Source: CAZHLD01 sp964533185 | GTDB lineage: Bacteria; Acidobacteriota; Terriglobia; Acidiferrales; UBA7541 | Assembly (NCBI GenBank): GCA_964533185.1 | Contig: CAZHLD010000014.1 | Location: 1-50,300, forward strand | DNA length: 50,300 nucleotides | Direction of reading: 5' to 3' | Shown here: in pieces, positions 38,628 through 46,291 of the stretch | How positions within the stretch are numbered: position 1 is the stretch's first letter | How the letters are laid out: the number at the start of each line of letters is the position of its first letter | The notes under the pieces: generated by a model | Database searches by the model: none | What the model was told of the DNA's origin: nothing | The model's input: the letters and a program-made list of their open reading frames with translations, nothing else | Translations under genes and position numbers: made by a program

Positions 38628-41318
38628 GTGAAGAGATACGTTTATTTTTTCGGGGCGGGGCGAGCGGAAGGGCGCGGAGACATGAAGGACCTGCTGGGCG
38701 GGAAGGGAGCGGGCCTCGCGGGGATGACGCGGATCGGGCTGCCGGTGCCGGCCGGGTTCACGATTACGACCGAGGCGTGCGACCACTTTTTCAAGAATGG
38801 GCGGAAATACCCGAAGGAATTGCCGGCGCAGGTGAAGAAGAGCGTGGCGCGGCTCGAACGCGTAACGAAGAAGAAGCTGGGTGATCCGAAGAATCCGCTA
38901 TTGGTGAGCGTGCGGTCGGGGTCGGCGAGGTCGATGCCCGGGATGATGGAGACGATTCTGAACCTGGGGCTGAATGAGCAGTCGGTAGAGGGGCTGGCGC
39001 GGGCGACAGGGAATCAGCGGTTTGCGTGGGATGCGTACCGGCGGTTGGTGCAGATGTATTCGAGCGTGGTCATTGGGCTACCAAAGGAAGAACTGGAGCA
39101 CAAGCTGCGGGCAATGAAGGCGCGGTGCAAGGTGAAAGAAGATACGGCGGTGGATGCGGCGGGCTGGCGGGAGTTGGTGGAAGAGTACAAGTCTTACTTT
39201 AAGGAGAAGACGGGGAAGAGTTTTCCCGAGGACCCGCAGGAGCAACTATGGGGAGCGATTGGAGCGGTGTTTGAATCGTGGATGGCGGAGAAGGCGGTGA
39301 CGTACCGGCGGGTGGAGAAGATCACCGGTCTGCTGGGGACGGCAGTGAGCGTGGTGCAGATGGTGTTTGGGAACACGGGGGAGAAGTCGGGGACTGGCGT
39401 GTGCTTCACGCGCGACCCGAACACGGGCGAGGACAGTTTTTTCGGCGACTACCTGGTGAATGCGCAGGGTGAGGACGTGGTGGCGGGAATCCGCACGCCG
39501 TTGCACCTGACCGATATGGCCCGACTGCTGCCGAAAGTTTACAAACAACTTGAGAAATTTCGGAAGCTACTGGAAACGCATTACCGGGACATGCAGGACA
39601 TGGAGTTTACGGTAGAGGAAGGGAAGCTGTACATGCTACAGACGCGGGTGGGGAAGCGAGCGCCCGCTGCGGCTTTCCGCATTGCCGTGGACATGGTGAA
39701 GGAAAAACTGATCACGAAGGAGCAGGCGATCGAGCGAATCAAGGCGGAAGACATTGAGCGGTTGTTCTACCCGGTGATTGACCCCAAGGTTGAGAAGGGC
39801 GAACTGTCGAGGCACAAGCTGGGCAGCGGGATCAACGCCGTACCCGGAGCGGCGGTAGGGAAAGCAGTATTCACTGCGCACGAGGCCGAAGAATGGGCGC
39901 GGGATGGGCAGAAGGTGATTTTGGTGCGTCGGGAAACGAGTCCGGAGGACGTGGGCGGGATGTTTGTGGCGCAAGGAATCCTGACAGCGACGGGTGGGAA
40001 GACGTCGCACGCGGCGGTGGTGGCGCGCGGATGGGGGAAGTGCTGTGTGGTGGGCGCCGAGCAACTGGACATTGACTACGGGAAGCAAATGATGCGGGTG
40101 AACGGGCGCGTGGTGAGACAGGGGGACTGGATCACTCTCGATGGCAGCGGGGGCTTGGTGTACGACAAGGAATTTCCGTTGGTAAAGCCGGAGCCGCCAC
40201 CGGCGTATTTTGAGTTCATGAAATGGACCGATGAAGTGCGGCGGCTGGGCGTGCGGACCAATGCTGATACTCCACAGGATGCGCGGAAGGCGCGGGAGAT
40301 GGGTGCGGAGGGCATCGGGCTGTGCCGCACGGAGCACATGTTCTTCAAAGATTTCGAGCAGCCGCAGAGAAGCGTGGAGCGGCAGTTGGCCATACAGGAG
40401 ATGATCGTCGCGGAAGGTCGCGAGGCACGGGAGAACGCGTTGGCAAAGCTGCTGCCGTTCCAGCGGCGCGACTTCGTGGGGATTTTCAAGGCGATGGACG
40501 GCTACCCGGTGACAATTCGGCTGATCGACCCGCCGCTGCATGAGTTTGTGCCGCACGAGAGGGAACAGCAAGAGGAGCTGGCGAGGAAGATTGGCGTGGA
40601 AGTGGAGGTGGTGGCCCGGCGCGTGGAGCAGTTGCGCGAGGCCAATCCGATGCTGGGGCACCGCGGGTGCAGGCTGGCGATCACGTATCCGGAAATACTT
40701 GAGATGCAGGTGCGGGCCATCATTGAGGCGGCGATCGAATGCCAGGCGCAGAAAGTTAAAGTATTACCTGAGATAATGATTCCGCTGGTGCTGGACAGAA
40801 AGGAGTTGCAAATCCTGACTGATGCGACGCGACGGGTGGCTGAAGAAGTGATCCGCGCGGCGGGGGTGAAGCTCGACTATTTGGTGGGAACGATGATCGA
40901 GCTGCCGCGGGCGGCGCTGCTGGCCGACCAGGTGGCCGAGGTGGCGGAGTTTTTCAGTTTCGGGACGAACGACCTGACGCAGACGGTGATGGGGCTGTCA
41001 CGGGACGACGCAGGGAGGTTCCTGCCCGACTACGTAGACGAGAAAAAGGCAGCGATTTTTGAGGACGACCCTTTTCAGACGCTGGATGTGGCCGGGGTGG
41101 GGCTGCTGATGCGCTGGGCGATTGAGCGAGGACGGAAGACGAATCCGAAGTTAAAGATCGGGATTTGCGGTGAGCATGGCGGGGACGCGCAGAGCGTGAA
41201 GTTCTGCCACCAGGTGGGGATGAATTACGTGAGCGCGTCGCCGTTCCGTGTGCCGATCGCGCGGCTGGCGGCGGCGCAGGCGGTGATTGAGGAAAGGCGA
41301 AAGAAAAAGAGGGGTTAG
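38628..41318 (+). CDS. ppdK: Pyruvate, phosphate dikinase
   Basis: PPDK interconverts pyruvate, ATP and phosphate with phosphoenolpyruvate, AMP and pyrophosphate, useful for gluconeogenesis or PPi-linked glycolysis. The 896-residue protein shows LLGGKGAGLAGM (N-terminal ATP-binding), SVRSGSARSMPGMMETILNLG (split landmark), the phosphohistidine site GGKTSHAAVVARG with His461, the PEP-domain motifs GLCRTEHMF and MLGHRGCRLAITYPE, and GICGEHGGD with the catalytic Cys847. GTG 38628 is the start with AGGAGA nine bases upstream. It is followed after 21 bases by the uridine kinase gene. Confidence 0.97.
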   Translation: MKRYVYFFGAGRAEGRGDMKDLLGGKGAGLAGMTRIGLPVPAGFTITTEACDHFFKNGRKYPKELPAQVKKSVARLERVTKKKLGDPKNPLLVSVRSGSARSMPGMMETILNLGLNEQSVEGLARATGNQRFAWDAYRRLVQMYSSVVIGLPKEELEHKLRAMKARCKVKEDTAVDAAGWRELVEEYKSYFKEKTGKSFPEDPQEQLWGAIGAVFESWMAEKAVTYRRVEKITGLLGTAVSVVQMVFGNTGEKSGTGVCFTRDPNTGEDSFFGDYLVNAQGEDVVAGIRTPLHLTDMARLLPKVYKQLEKFRKLLETHYRDMQDMEFTVEEGKLYMLQTRVGKRAPAAAFRIAVDMVKEKLITKEQAIERIKAEDIERLFYPVIDPKVEKGELSRHKLGSGINAVPGAAVGKAVFTAHEAEEWARDGQKVILVRRETSPEDVGGMFVAQGILTATGGKTSHAAVVARGWGKCCVVGAEQLDIDYGKQMMRVNGRVVRQGDWITLDGSGGLVYDKEFPLVKPEPPPAYFEFMKWTDEVRRLGVRTNADTPQDARKAREMGAEGIGLCRTEHMFFKDFEQPQRSVERQLAIQEMIVAEGREARENALAKLLPFQRRDFVGIFKAMDGYPVTIRLIDPPLHEFVPHEREQQEELARKIGVEVEVVARRVEQLREANPMLGHRGCRLAITYPEILEMQVRAIIEAAIECQAQKVKVLPEIMIPLVLDRKELQILTDATRRVAEEVIRAAGVKLDYLVGTMIELPRAALLADQVAEVAEFFSFGTNDLTQTVMGLSRDDAGRFLPDYVDEKKAAIFEDDPFQTLDVAGVGLLMRWAIERGRKTNPKLKIGICGEHGGDAQSVKFCHQVGMNYVSASPFRVPIARLAAAQAVIEERRKKKRG

Positions 41319-41339
41319 GTGGTAGGGGAAGAGGCGGGG

Positions 41340-41458
41340 ATGAGGGCGCTGGTGATAGGGATAAGCGGGGGGACGGGGTCGGGGAAGACAACGATCACCG
41401 ACCGGATTATCTCGGCGCTGTCGGAAGAGAGCGTGGTGGTGCTGCAGCAGGACCACTA
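41340..41458 (+). CDS. udk: Uridine kinase, 5' part only (runs into assembly gap)
   Basis: From ATG 41340 the product begins MRALVIGISGGTGSGKTTI, with the Walker A GGTGSGKTT (residues 10-18), and continues to VVVLQQDHY, which matches the start of bacterial uridine/cytidine kinases that phosphorylate uridine with ATP or GTP. The remaining about 170 residues expected are lost in the 100-base run of N. Sequence after the gap does not continue the gene, so the true gap is longer than 100 bases or joins unrelated pieces. Gene identity is likely from 40 residues but not certain. Confidence 0.75.
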
Positions 41459-41558
41459 NNNNNNNNNNNNNNNNNNNNNNNNNNNNNNNNNNNNNNNNNN
41501 NNNNNNNNNNNNNNNNNNNNNNNNNNNNNNNNNNNNNNNNNNNNNNNNNNNNNNNNNN
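41459..41558. other. Assembly gap (100 N)
   Basis: Exactly 100 undetermined bases, the conventional filler for a scaffold join of unknown length. The real distance and even the neighbourhood of the two flanks are therefore inferred by the assembler. A cluster of repeats found elsewhere in the genome lies just after it. Confidence 0.98.
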
Positions 41559-41585
41559 CCATAGTGCATCCACAACCAGAAGAGT

Positions 41586-41659
41586 GCCGGGTCTGCGACC
41601 CGGCGCTACAGCGGGGCTCTGTCCCGCGCCCCGGCCGGCTGGAAGCCGGCGCTACAGGG
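41586..41659. repeat. REP hairpin cluster after the gap
   Basis: Three hairpins follow: GCCGGGT/ACCCGGC with 5-base loop (41586-41604) plus GCTACAG, GCGGG/CCCGC (about 41611-41628), and GCCGGCT/AGCCGGC with 3-base loop (41634-41650) plus GCTACAGGG. The last 26 bases equal 67-92. The cluster ends at the stop codon of the kinase gene. Confidence 0.8.
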
Positions 41660-41660
41660 G

Positions 41661-43859
41661 CTAGTGTTTGCGGGCGTCGGCGATGAGGCGGAGGAAATCG
41701 GGGTCGTGGTGCAGGCAGGCGAGGTCGGGATCGCGGACGGCCCAATCGAGGTTGGTGTAACCGCTTAGCTCGGCGCGTTTGAGCAGGTCCAAGGCTTCGG
41801 GCTTTTTGCACATGACGCCATAGGTGCAGGCGGCGTTGTAGAGGATGTTGGAGTCGTTGGGGCGGAGGGCGACGGCCTTCTGAAGCTCGCGGATGGCGTC
41901 GTCGTGCCTACCATACCAGGCATAATTGGCGGCGAGAAGAATGCGAGCGCGAACGTCTTCGGGAACCTGCTCGAGCTGTTGTTCGAGGACTCTCATCTCA
42001 AGGTCGCGAAGCCGGCGCGCCTCCTCGCTGCGGCCCAAGGATTCCAGGGAGTTCATGAAGGCGATGTACATATTGTAGTCGTTGCCGTTGGCCTCGACGG
42101 CGCGGTTGGCCAGGGCGGCGGCTTCTTCGAAGCGGTCGGAGCTGAAGTAGGTGCGGCCGAGGATGTTGTAAGCCCCTTCGCAATCGGGTTTGCGTTCGAG
42201 GGCGCGCTGGACGTCGTTGATGGACTCCTCGAAGTTTTTCAACTCATAGCGGATGCGGGCGCGGGCGACCAGGGCTTCGGGCAGATTGGGCTCGAGGGCC
42301 AGAGCGCGCTCGCAGGCGGCCAGGCCGCGCTCGATCCAGTGATTGTCGTGGTCGTGCCATTCGTACATGACACCGCAGGAGTTGGCGATGCCAGCGTGGG
42401 CGAGGGCAAAGCGGGAGTCGAGCAAGATGGCCTGCTCGTACATCTGGATGGCGAAGGAGAGGTCGGGTTTGGTCTCGCGGCGGGCGAAGCTTCGGGCTCG
42501 GAGATACATGTCGTAGGCCTGGGGATTCTCGGTGGGCTTGCGGGCCAGGGCCTTTTCTTCCTGCGGGGAGAGGGTGATGCGCAGGGCCTGGGTGATGCTG
42601 CGGGCGATTTCGTCCTGGACTTCGAAGACGTCGCGAAGCTCGCGGTCGTAGCGCTCGGCCCAGACGGAATGGCCGGAGCGAGTCTCGACAAGCTGGGCGG
42701 TGATGCGCAGGCGATTGCCGGCGCGGCGCAGGCTGCCGGTGAGGACGTAGAGGGCGTTGAGATCCTGGCCGACCTGGGGGCCGGTGACGGGGCGGTCGCG
42801 GAAGGCCAAAACGGCGGCGCGGGGGAAGACGCGCAGCTCTTTGATTTTGGAGAGCTCGGTGATGACGTCCTCGGTCATGCCGTCGCGGAAGTATTCGTCT
42901 TCTTTAGCGCCGCTCAGGTTTTCGAAGTAGAGGACGGCTACGGACTTGACCTGATGGGCGCCGGCGGTGGCGCCGCGGCCAGAGTCGGAGTCGTGCTTGA
43001 GACGCTGGAGGTCGGCGCGGAGTTTGGCGGCCGAAGCGTAACGAGCGCTACGATCTTTTTCGAGGGTGCGCGTGATGATCTGCTGAAGCTCTTCCGGGAT
43101 ATTGCGGTTCAGGAGCATGGCCGGGGTGGGGGTGCGATTGAGAATGGCGTCGAAGATGACGGCCGAGGTGTTGCCGACGAAGGCCTGGCGGCCGGTGGCC
43201 ATCTCGTAGAGGACGACGCCCAGGGAGAAGATGTCGGTGCGGGCATCGACGTCTTCGCCGCGGGCCTGCTCGGGCGACATGTAGGAGGCGGTGCCGAGAG
43301 CAACGCCGGAGCCGGTGAGCTGGTCTTCGACAGTGAGCAGCGTGCCCGCGTCGGTGACGCCGACGGCTTCGCCGACTTTCTGGCGCTGCGGAGCGAGCTT
43401 GGCGAGGCCGAAGTCGAGGATTTTGGCCTGGCCGCGCGGGGTGACGAAGAGGTTGGCGGGCTTGATGTCGCGATGAGTGATGCCGCGGGTGTGGGCGGCG
43501 TCGAGGGCATCGGCGATTTGGGTGGCGAGGTCGAGCAGCTCGTCGGTCTCAAGCGGGCGGCCGGCAATGCGGTGCTTGAGGGTCTGGCCTTCGAGAAGCT
43601 CCATGGCGATGAAGGGTTTGCCTTCGTGCTCATCGATTTCGTAAATGGTGCAGATGTTGGGATGATTGAGGGCGGAGGCGGCGCGGGCCTCGCGCTGAAA
43701 ACGCTCGAGAGCGGAACGGTCGTGGGAGAGGTCGTCGGGGAGAAACTTCAGGGCGACGTTGCGGTGCAGGCGGACGTCTTCGGCACGGAACACAATGCCC
43801 ATGCCGCCACCGCCGAGTTTTTCAAGGATGCGATAATGAGAGACGGTTTGGCCGATCAT
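41661..43859 (-). CDS. Soluble Ser/Thr protein kinase with TolB-like and TPR regions
   Basis: Residues 1-285 are a complete Hanks-type kinase: glycine loop GGGGMG (16-21), Lys38 in VALKFL, Glu57, HRDIKPANL (129-137), DFG (149-151) and the SPEQARGED activation-segment end (about 195). Residues about 300-430 (SVAVLYFENLSG, MTEDVITELSKI, YVLTGSLRR, WAERYDRELRDVFEVQDEIA as landmarks) match the TolB-like region also found in adenylate cyclase-type regulators, and about 445-700 are tetratricopeptide repeats with a predicted scaffold role. There is no transmembrane helix, so it is cytosolic. Such kinases are abundant in Acidobacteriota; substrates are unknown. It follows lptFG on the same strand after 54 bases. 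Confidence 0.92.
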   Translation of the reverse strand: MIGQTVSHYRILEKLGGGGMGIVFRAEDVRLHRNVALKFLPDDLSHDRSALERFQREARAASALNHPNICTIYEIDEHEGKPFIAMELLEGQTLKHRIAGRPLETDELLDLATQIADALDAAHTRGITHRDIKPANLFVTPRGQAKILDFGLAKLAPQRQKVGEAVGVTDAGTLLTVEDQLTGSGVALGTASYMSPEQARGEDVDARTDIFSLGVVLYEMATGRQAFVGNTSAVIFDAILNRTPTPAMLLNRNIPEELQQIITRTLEKDRSARYASAAKLRADLQRLKHDSDSGRGATAGAHQVKSVAVLYFENLSGAKEDEYFRDGMTEDVITELSKIKELRVFPRAAVLAFRDRPVTGPQVGQDLNALYVLTGSLRRAGNRLRITAQLVETRSGHSVWAERYDRELRDVFEVQDEIARSITQALRITLSPQEEKALARKPTENPQAYDMYLRARSFARRETKPDLSFAIQMYEQAILLDSRFALAHAGIANSCGVMYEWHDHDNHWIERGLAACERALALEPNLPEALVARARIRYELKNFEESINDVQRALERKPDCEGAYNILGRTYFSSDRFEEAAALANRAVEANGNDYNMYIAFMNSLESLGRSEEARRLRDLEMRVLEQQLEQVPEDVRARILLAANYAWYGRHDDAIRELQKAVALRPNDSNILYNAACTYGVMCKKPEALDLLKRAELSGYTNLDWAVRDPDLACLHHDPDFLRLIADARKH

Positions 43860-43913
43860 GGGCGAAGGACGCGAGCGGCCATGCTACGACGCAGGGGAGA
43901 GCAAGTCAATCGG

Positions 43914-46250
43914 CTAGGTGGGCATTTTGAGGAAGAAGTGGACACCGAGGAAGGCGAAAATGGCGTCGGGAGCCCAGCCGGCCATGAGCGGGGGCAACTG
44001 GCCAACAGCGCCCATGGCTTCAAGCAGTGCTGAGATGGCCCAGTAAACGATGGCGATGCCGACGCCGAGAGCGATCCCGCTGACGCGTCCGCGGGTGCCG
44101 ACCAGAAGAGCGAATGGAATGCCGAGCAGGACGCTGATCGGGGCGATGAGCGGGAAGGCGAACTTGCGGTGCCACTGGACGGAAAGGCGGGCAACGTCGA
44201 AGCCAGCCTGCTGGAGCTCGCGGATGTAGTTGCGGAACTCGGCGGCGTCCATTTGATAAGACTGGCGGACTTCGCGGTTGAAGTAGCCGGGAGGCTCGTT
44301 GAGCTCGGAGAGGCGCATAGTCTGGAAGGGAGTGAAGCCGACAATTTCACTGCCATTGAAGTCGCGGACCCAGCCGGACTCGAGGCGCCAGGTCTGCGTG
44401 GGGATTTCCCACACTGCGCGAGAAGCGAAGACGCGGCGGCGCATCTGGAAGGTAGCGGGGTCGAGCTCAAAAACTTGGAGGCCGCCGAAGAGACTGTGGT
44501 CGGGGTCGAAGAAATCGTAGTTATAGACCCTGGTGTTTTCGCCGAAGATCCACTGGCGGCGGGGCTGGTAAAAGGTCTGAGCGGGACGGCCCTTGATTTG
44601 ATTGCGGAGGGCGTCCTGGCGCTGGTTGGCGTAGGGGAGAACGGTGGCGTCGAGCAGGAAGAGGCCGACGGCCAAGAGAACGGAGGCGAGGAGCAAGGGT
44701 ACGGAGAGGCGGTACACGCTAACGCCGGAGGCTTTGCAGGCGACCAGCTCGTTGTTCTTGGCCATGACGCCAAGAGTGACCAGGACGGCGATGAGTGCGG
44801 CCAGGGGCGCGAGCTGGTAGGCGAGGTACAGGGCGAAATAACGGAAGTAGTTGAGGACGAGAAGAAAGGGGCTGCGGTTGCGGGCGATGTCGCTGAGGAG
44901 TTCGAAGAGGGTGAAGGCTTCAAAGAGAAGAATGAAACCGGCGAGTATGAGAACGAAGTAATAGGTGAAGCGACGGAGGAGATAGAGGTCGAGGAGCTGC
45001 GCGAAGCCGCCGGTGCGGACGGCACGAGGACGCGCAGCGGGGCGGTGGCGCTCGACGGGGCCGTTCTGGAGGGCGGCAGGCTGCGGGGCGCGGTGCGTGA
45101 CAGCGCGAAAGCGGAGCACGAGGGCGTCGGTCCAGCGGAAAAGAAGACCTTCGCCGTGAGTGCGCTCGATGCGCGGGAGAAGGAGAAGACCGAGGCCGGC
45201 GGTGAGGAGGTTGGCGGCCCAAATGCCGAAGCCGGGGGAGAGCGCGCCCTGACGTGCCAGTGCGGCACCGATAAGGAAGACGAGGTAATAGCCGCTGATG
45301 AGCAGCAGGGTGATCAGGAAGCCGGCGGCGCGGCCGCCGCGGCGCGGGCGGGCGCCGAGGGGTACGGCGATGAGAGCAAAGACGAGGCAAGCGGCGGGGA
45401 AGGCGAAGCGGCGATGGAATTCGATGCGGGCGTCGCGAGCGCGCGGGCCGGAGATGGAAGCGAGTTGGCGGAGAGAAAGCTCGGCGTCGGAGGGCGGGGA
45501 GGAGCGTGGCGCGGCGACGTCGGCGACAGTGAGGCTGAGGTCGGATTCGCCAAAGGTGGTGACGTGGTAGCGGTTGGGGTCGCGGCGGGAGAATTCGTGG
45601 GTGGTGCCGCGGCCGAGGTGAAAGTCCAGCTTGCCGCTGGAGCGGTCGGCCATTACAATGGCGTCCACCGCCAGCGTGAGACGTGAACCGTTTGCCGCGC
45701 TCGAATCCGCCAGAAAGACGCCGCGCCATTGCGTGGCCGCTGCCGCAACATCCTGAACATAAAGAACCAGGGGAGGGAAGCGCTCGTCGAAGACGCGCGG
45801 CTGCACCTGAAAGGTAGCCTGCGAGGCGCGCAGGTCGTTTTCGAGGGAGCGGAAGGTGCGCAGCGAGAGCGGGCCGAGGAGGACGGTAAAGAGCAGAGTG
45901 AGCAAGGCGGCGCTGAGGGCGAGTACGCCAACGGGCAGAAGCAGGCGGCGAAGGCTGAGACCGACGGCGTTCATGGCGATGAGTTCGCTGTCGGCGGAGA
46001 GACGGCCGAGTCCAATCAGGACGCCGATCAGAACGGCGATGGGCAGAGTGAAGGTGAGGATGGCGGGCAGGATGGAGAAGAAGAGGATGAGCACGTCCGG
46101 AAGGGATGTATTGTGACGGACGACCAGCTCCATCAGGCGAACCAACTGGGGCACAAAGAAGACAAAGCTGAAGACGGCCAGTCCCAGCAGGGCGTGGGAG
46201 AGAATTTCGCGGGCAATATAGCGATCGAGTCGGCGCATCGCCGCGTGCAT
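43914..46250 (-). CDS. Fused LptF-LptG lipopolysaccharide export permease
   Basis: LptF and LptG are the two permease chains of the LptB2FG transporter that extracts LPS from the inner membrane. Here both are one 778-residue protein. Each half has the YjgP/YjgQ layout: start with a paired-basic helix 1 (LDRYIAREILSHALLG at 8-23; LLDLYLLRRFTYYFVL at about 417), the SELIAMNAVGLS or NELVACKASGVS motif, a periplasmic beta-jellyroll, and a terminal helix bundle (RFAFPAACLVFALIAVPLG; KFAFPLIAPISVLLGIPFA). A Pro/Arg-rich linker of about 40 residues joins them. ATG 46250 or 46238 can be the start. No frameshift or internal stop separates the halves. Divergent from the GH57 gene. Confidence 0.9.
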   Translation of the reverse strand: MHAAMRRLDRYIAREILSHALLGLAVFSFVFFVPQLVRLMELVVRHNTSLPDVLILFFSILPAILTFTLPIAVLIGVLIGLGRLSADSELIAMNAVGLSLRRLLLPVGVLALSAALLTLLFTVLLGPLSLRTFRSLENDLRASQATFQVQPRVFDERFPPLVLYVQDVAAAATQWRGVFLADSSAANGSRLTLAVDAIVMADRSSGKLDFHLGRGTTHEFSRRDPNRYHVTTFGESDLSLTVADVAAPRSSPPSDAELSLRQLASISGPRARDARIEFHRRFAFPAACLVFALIAVPLGARPRRGGRAAGFLITLLLISGYYLVFLIGAALARQGALSPGFGIWAANLLTAGLGLLLLPRIERTHGEGLLFRWTDALVLRFRAVTHRAPQPAALQNGPVERHRPAARPRAVRTGGFAQLLDLYLLRRFTYYFVLILAGFILLFEAFTLFELLSDIARNRSPFLLVLNYFRYFALYLAYQLAPLAALIAVLVTLGVMAKNNELVACKASGVSVYRLSVPLLLASVLLAVGLFLLDATVLPYANQRQDALRNQIKGRPAQTFYQPRRQWIFGENTRVYNYDFFDPDHSLFGGLQVFELDPATFQMRRRVFASRAVWEIPTQTWRLESGWVRDFNGSEIVGFTPFQTMRLSELNEPPGYFNREVRQSYQMDAAEFRNYIRELQQAGFDVARLSVQWHRKFAFPLIAPISVLLGIPFALLVGTRGRVSGIALGVGIAIVYWAISALLEAMGAVGQLPPLMAGWAPDAIFAFLGVHFFLKMPT

Positions 46251-46291
46251 TCTAGCACGCAGTTGGATGGGCGATGGGGGAGTGCGGGCGG

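Noticed and set aside
41904..44033. 709-codon frame antisense to the kinase gene
   Set aside because: Composition is Gly/Val/Glu-rich and it mirrors the kinase codons; GC skew makes such frames common here.
44169..45686. 505-codon frame antisense to lptFG
   Set aside because: No domain or motif; entirely overlaps a well-supported gene.
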